From the NCBI GenBank assembly GCA_025353525.1, contig JANXOO010000980.1:1-10742 (forward strand): 10,742 nucleotides of DNA, read 5' to 3'. A model generated the notes under the pieces. That model saw nothing but the letters and a program-made list of their open reading frames with translations. It did no database searches and was not told the DNA's origin. A program made the translations under genes and the position numbers. The DNA is from Schlesneria sp. (GTDB taxonomy: Bacteria > Planctomycetota > Planctomycetia > Planctomycetales > Planctomycetaceae). Positions within the stretch are counted from its first letter, which is position 1. Each line of letters starts with the position of its first letter. This document shows, piece after piece, positions 9,101 to 10,742 of this stretch.

Positions 9101-9214
9101 GGCACAGCCGTCGACGTGCGTCTGGACTGCAGGCTGTTGGTCGTCCGGCAACGAGCCATCGATTAACGCTTTCAGTTGCTCGATGGTCGGACACAATGTC
9201 GGCACGTCAGTCAT
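6164..9214 (-). CDS. Membrane Ser/Thr protein kinase with anti-sigma-type zinc motif
   Basis: A 1016-residue Hanks-type (PknB-like) kinase. Near the N-terminus, H33-x3-C37-x2-C40 matches the zinc motif of anti-sigma factors (zf-HC2/ZAS). The kinase domain spans about 117-380 and is complete: GEGGMG loop (124-129), K146, E165, HRD with D240, K242 and N245, DFG with D259, and APE with E287. A linker rich in Ala, Ser and Pro leads to about eight hydrophobic segments (roughly 445-465, 473-500, 541-570, 647-668, 672-695, 702-735, 768-795 and 976-999). A soluble, probably extracytoplasmic region of about 180 residues (800-975) precedes the last one. The predicted protein is a membrane receptor kinase with the zinc motif and kinase in the cytoplasm. 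It follows the ECF sigma gene by 119 bases on the same strand, so co-expression is likely and the zinc motif may contact that sigma factor. The start is ATG with a weak GGGA site. The ligand of the C-terminal region is unknown. Confidence 0.9.
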   Translation of the reverse strand: MTDVPTLCPTIEQLKALIDGSLPDDQQPAVQTHVDGCAICQKSLESLVAGTESWDSAIGHLRDKASPEHETVLSDAIRRMKADEYLESSGSGSPSVTDLSFLTPSDRPGSIGRLGPYEVTEIVGEGGMGVVLKAFDPTLHRVVAVKVLAPYLAHNPQARKRFVREAQAIAAVSHDHVITIHAIDESAEQPKIVMQFIAGCSLQQKIDADGSLDLKEILRIGMQTAAGLAAAHAQGLVHRDIKPSNILLENGIQRVKLTDFGLARAVDDASLTQSGAIAGTPQYMAPEQANGDAVDYRADLFSLGSVLYAMCVGHSPFRASTTMGVLKRVCHDPPRPIQELNPDIPDWLCAIVMKLLEKKPEDRFPTSKAVAELLEKWLAHVQQPMVVPKPSSVQDAAGSASGAAFRPKVPATANADSSTEKRIQGSRVTADQYARTIFFQMISARTALFLLLTGTALFMALSTLNVSHGSDWLEFALVNFAGGLVFSFVGLLLLSLVRFVWANVRGIIDPRHVNLNAEGATSDHLDPSVKSSLPSGWLPPESLAVLAAIIVIMLSGNPLIATVVAIIVWRVATSRAALFETQTSDETQYVAETNNPPSDQASELRQPSGKKAFGNFSVFARTFIRLWTDGFNRILDPAAPDRNRLMMTIGWCLAGGIDLCALGFMISVSGRVPFPLFIFSTLAAGMSFIAAHCVYSRQNIGIVRMISFFGLLPISFGSLVRFPLSVATLFWLNSPATRSTFQTTLWPETDLAALLNGMKLFVRRSAATVGWIAVWSLGWIVFLTAIAWLVLLPFGPSYYVIKDKCSVTLKGHPNSEFPLIATGRGTIVGLDPPIRMLRRQHIIAGSDEYDAAQGLNVSLGTHAINTATNRELVQSDVEAKFSTLFHESYPEHAAGLLRAIRRLESEDGDAGDPSETPSSQGSAYTTWMKAVSRGLSFDGGQMPAPWPGFVRFGSMLDPDLFEVHFGHDSNFDCRLSDVMLTLGFLGSIMVWITVSILIIKRRHFRRNAKPVVATAS

Positions 9215-9249
9215 GGTCGTTCCCGATCTTTTTCAACACTTCAAGCAAC

Positions 9250-9342
9250 AAATCATTCTTCGTACAGAGAGCGCGGCTCCCGCCGAGCCGCCACGTCGAT
9301 GCGTCACCTCAAGTCAATTCGCCCGCGACAAAATCATTCTTC
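9250..9342. repeat. 12-bp direct repeats flanking a 69-bp hairpin segment
   Basis: AAATCATTCTTC occurs at 9250-9261 and again at 9331-9342, the latter covering the sigma-gene stop. The 69 bases between them contain a perfect 7-bp stem, GCGGCTC (9273-9279) and GAGCCGC (9285-9291), with a 5-base CCGCC loop. The arrangement looks like a small palindromic element inserted with a target duplication in the gap between the sigma and kinase genes. In the transcript the hairpin could also act as an attenuator or processing site that lowers kinase relative to sigma expression. Chance similarity of the two 12-mers cannot be excluded. Confidence 0.45.
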
Positions 9343-9936
9343 CCCAACCAGCAATTTGACCTGATCCTTCAGTCGCGTCATCACCCGCCCTTTGGCGAGG
9401 TACACTGCGGCGACCGTCATTCCGAGTTTTTCGGCGACCTCGCGGCCCCCGATCCCGTCGACGGCTGTCATCCAGAACGCCTGCCAGGTGGCAGGCGTAA
9501 AATCCTGTTTGACGGTATTAGCGGCATAGTGAAAAAGTTGTCGTTCATACTCAGAATCCCATTCAGCACCTGCCTCGGGATCCTCCGGTTGCGGAAGTTC
9601 GTTCAATCGATGTTGCGCGTCGGTATCACCGGCTCCCCGCTCGCGAAGACTTTCTTTCCGCCAATGGTCGGTCAGGCGGTTTTTGACGACTGTGAACAGC
9701 CAGCTGCGGAACGAACCGCGTTTAGCATCGTATTCGAGGCTTTTCGCCGCTGCCGCGACCTGACGCAGGACATCCTGAGTCAAATCGGCGGCATCAGCGT
9801 CTTGCAGCCCCCGCTTGCGAAGAAATCCGTACACGAGAGGTGCATAGAGATCGATAAACCGCACCCACGCCTCCTGATCGCGGGCATCGCGAATCCGAAA
9901 GAGCAGGGTAGGTCGCGTCGGTGGAATGCTGGTCAT
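9334..9936 (-). CDS. ECF-type RNA polymerase sigma factor
   Basis: A 200-residue sigma-70 family protein of the extracytoplasmic-function class. Region 2 covers about 24-94, with the RNA polymerase- and -10-binding helices around DAADLTQDVL (48-57) and GSFRSWLFTVVKNRLTDHWR (74-93). A variable acidic linker follows (about 100-130), then region 4 (about 134-195), whose helix-turn-helix GGREVAEKLGMTVAAVYLAK (163-182) would read the -35 element. I chose the ATG at 9936 because MTSIPPTRPTLLFRIRDARD is the usual planctomycete start for this family and an AGAGG site lies 9 bases upstream. A GTG at 10005 would add 23 poorly conserved residues. Such genes commonly sit next to Ser/Thr kinases in planctomycetes, and the kinase with an anti-sigma zinc motif follows directly. 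Target genes cannot be deduced. Confidence 0.92.
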   Translation of the reverse strand: MTSIPPTRPTLLFRIRDARDQEAWVRFIDLYAPLVYGFLRKRGLQDADAADLTQDVLRQVAAAAKSLEYDAKRGSFRSWLFTVVKNRLTDHWRKESLRERGAGDTDAQHRLNELPQPEDPEAGAEWDSEYERQLFHYAANTVKQDFTPATWQAFWMTAVDGIGGREVAEKLGMTVAAVYLAKGRVMTRLKDQVKLLVGEE

Positions 9937-9945
9937 TAAAAAAAG

Positions 9946-9950
9946 CCTCT
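9946..9950 (-). promoter_or_regulatory. Ribosome binding site of the sigma gene
   Basis: On the minus strand AGAGG lies 9 bases before the ATG at 9936, separated by a T-rich spacer. It supports the ATG start over the upstream GTG at 10005. Confidence 0.5.
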
Positions 9951-9969
9951 GACACGGGATACGAACGGC

Positions 9970-9991
9970 TCGCGAAAAGTTATCGCGAAAA
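9970..9991. promoter_or_regulatory. Direct repeat TCGCGAAAA x2 upstream of the sigma gene
   Basis: TCGCGAAAA occurs at 9970-9978 and 9983-9991, start to start 13 bases, with a near-copy TCGCGGAAA at 10029-10037. The pair lies 34-55 bases upstream of the sigma start codon, where promoter or operator sites belong. The core TCGCGA is itself a palindrome. A role in regulating the sigma-kinase unit is inferred only from position and repetition. Confidence 0.35.
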
Positions 9992-10039
9992 TTGTTCGGA
10001 AACACGAAATGAGAGCAAATCTCTGATCTCGCGGAAACA

Positions 10040-10174
10040 GGCGAGCCGAGCGGCGTAAGCCCAATGTCACTCGCTTCGGGTTACCTTGTCGTTTCGACAA
10101 AGTGAGTCCCATTGGGCGTCAGACCTCGGACCGAATTGTGGACAAGTCCGAGGGCTGACGCCGCTCGGCTCGCC
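10040..10174. repeat. 135-bp nested palindromic element
   Basis: The outer arms, 23 bases each (10040-10062 and 10152-10174), start GGCGAGCCGAGCGGCGT and match as inverted copies with one mismatch. Inside is a second palindrome at 10060-10116: CCCAATG and CATTGGG outside, TTGTCG-TTT-CGACAA at its centre, and a 10-base extra segment (CGGGTTACCT) in the left arm. A third stem, CCTCGGAC (10124-10131) with GTCCGAGG (10146-10153), can be lengthened by GGCGTCAG (10115-10122) pairing CTGACGCC (10155-10162). The latter also belongs to the outer right arm, so two foldings compete. The element sits between the BFN and sigma genes. It resembles the high-copy palindromic repeats of planctomycetes and contains no ORF of its own; it could also end the BFN transcript. 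Confidence 0.75.
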
Positions 10175-10488
10175 AGGATTCTCGTTCTGCCTTGTTTTTC
10201 AATCTAAAAATGCTTCACGGCGTTGCCTGTAAGGGCTCTCTCTGCAATCGTGAATCAAACCCGTGATTTTGTTCATGAAACCTGGTGGTTTCATGCAAAA
10301 TAGACCGTCGGTTTTTTGTTGAGCCCCGTTGGGGCTTTCGGGATGTTTTGGGGGCTGGTGACCCAGGGCGGCGTTATTCGGGAAGACCCGCTTCGCTCTG
10401 CCGCTGGGCTGATTTCTTGTTGCTTTTCGGGCTGGAAATCCAGTTTCGACTCCGGGCTTCGTCTCCGGTTTTTCCGTAACATCCCGTC
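10175..10488. other. Spacer with hairpins; resembles a planctomycete repeat
   Basis: No credible gene is present. Besides the hairpin at 10274-10295, AGCCCC and GGGGCT pair around GTT (10322-10336), and CCCAGGGCGGC near 10361 faces GCCGCTGGG near 10400 as an imperfect inverted pair. From memory, the stretch from about 10322 to 10440 resembles a sequence found in multiple copies in planctomycete genomes and often mistranslated as short proteins; that needs a genome-wide count. The BFN terminator should lie here, but no hairpin with a T-run on the minus strand stands out. Confidence 0.4.
10274..10295. repeat. Perfect 9-bp hairpin CATGAAACC / GGTTTCATG
   Basis: CATGAAACC at 10274-10282 and GGTTTCATG at 10287-10295 are perfect inverted copies around TGGT. 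No T-run follows on either strand, so it is not a standard intrinsic terminator. It may be an operator or part of a repeat. Confidence 0.6.
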
Positions 10489-10742
10489 CTAGCCTGCGGC
10501 TTCGTCCAGAACCAATTCTGAGACGTAGATCGGCAGGTGCGGATCGTAGTGAACGGCCAGGGCAACCGCATCGCTGGGGCGGCTGTCGACTTCGACCAAT
10601 TCGTCTTCTCTGCGAATGCGTATCGACGCGAAATAGGTGTGCTCTTCCAGTTTGTTAATTACGACATCCTGTAACTCGCCACCCAGAGCTTCGATCGTCG
10701 CCTTGAGCAAATCATGGGTCAACGGGCGCGGCGGTTCTTCGC
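10489..10742 (-). CDS. Bifunctional nuclease (BFN, DUF151) domain protein, 3' part
   Basis: The C-terminal 83 residues of a BFN/DUF151 protein; the gene enters from the right edge, so its start and N-terminal half are missing. Motifs are PPRPLTHDLLK, a strand-rich segment around INKLEEHTYFASIRI, and the hallmark VDSRPSDAVALAV, followed by LPIYVSELVL. These match the conserved core of the family typified by Thermotoga TM0160. Plant BFN1-type proteins with this domain are reported to have DNase and RNase activity; most bacterial members are uncharacterised. Bacterial members are typically 130-200 residues, so about half of the protein is visible. The stop is TAG at 10489-10491. Its closest co-directional neighbour, the sigma gene, lies 550 bases downstream beyond two repeat elements, so an operon link is unlikely. 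Confidence 0.88.
   Translation of the reverse strand, partial: EEPPRPLTHDLLKATIEALGGELQDVVINKLEEHTYFASIRIRREDELVEVDSRPSDAVALAVHYDPHLPIYVSELVLDEAAG

Noticed and set aside
9215..9330. Small minus-strand frame ending inside the kinase start (LLLEVLKKIGNDHD)
   Set aside because: Only about 33 codons are open, there is no ATG, and half of it is the hairpin segment; probably a chance frame, although the overlap with the kinase start resembles coupling.
10322..10336. AGCCCC-GTT-GGGGCT as an intrinsic terminator of the BFN gene
   Set aside because: Read on the minus strand it is followed by CAACAAAAAAC, not a T-run, so it lacks the required polarity.
10285..10479. 64-codon frame reading MVSCKIDRRFFVEPRWGFRD
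   Set aside because: It lies in a repeat-like spacer with inverted pairs and starts inside a hairpin; similar short translations are familiar from repeats in planctomycete genomes.

Overview
The window looks like a piece of a planctomycete chromosome (Planctomycetota, probably Planctomycetia). Three things point there. First, a secreted protein with PSCyt1, DUF1549 and DUF1553 domains is paired with a Tat-exported DUF1501 protein. Second, an ECF sigma factor of the planctomycete type (N-terminus MTSIPPTRPTLLFRIRD) lies upstream of a large membrane-bound Ser/Thr kinase. Third, the spacers hold several palindromic elements of a style common in these genomes. The assignment rests on recognising protein families; no alignment was run.

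Layout. Positions 1-234 are a leader with no supported gene. Positions 235-4946 (+) hold a two-gene unit: the cytochrome-like PSCyt1/DUF1549/DUF1553 protein, then the DUF1501 protein 5 bases after its stop. Positions 4947-5218 are a spacer that ends in four copies of a 20-base repeat, each opening with the dyad ATGC-N4-GCAT. Positions 5219-6004 (+) encode a divergent TrmB-like (tRNA m7G46 methyltransferase family) protein whose catalytic loop is altered. The spacer between convergent genes (6005-6163) carries an 83-bp near-perfect palindrome. Everything to the right is on the minus strand: the kinase (6164-9214), an ECF sigma factor (9334-9936), a repeat-rich 550-bp spacer (9937-10488), and the 3' end of a bifunctional-nuclease (BFN, DUF151) gene that runs off the right edge (10489-10742).

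How the genes may work together. The DUF1549/DUF1553 and DUF1501 pair is a recurring, poorly understood planctomycete export module; one partner has two CxxCH motifs and a Sec-type signal, the other has a Tat signal. The sigma factor and kinase look like a signalling unit. The kinase begins with an HxxxCxxC zinc motif typical of anti-sigma factors, followed by a complete kinase domain and about eight membrane segments, so a membrane sensor could both hold and phosphorylate regulators of its own sigma factor. The TrmB-like and BFN genes show no obvious link to their neighbours.

The least explained features are the phased ATGC-N4-GCAT array before the TrmB-like gene, the TrmB-like protein with its missing catalytic Asp, the 135-bp element with mutually exclusive pairings at 10040-10174, and a probable small insertion flanked by 12-bp direct repeats between the sigma and kinase genes. 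I see no rRNA, tRNA, CRISPR array, transposase or defence system.
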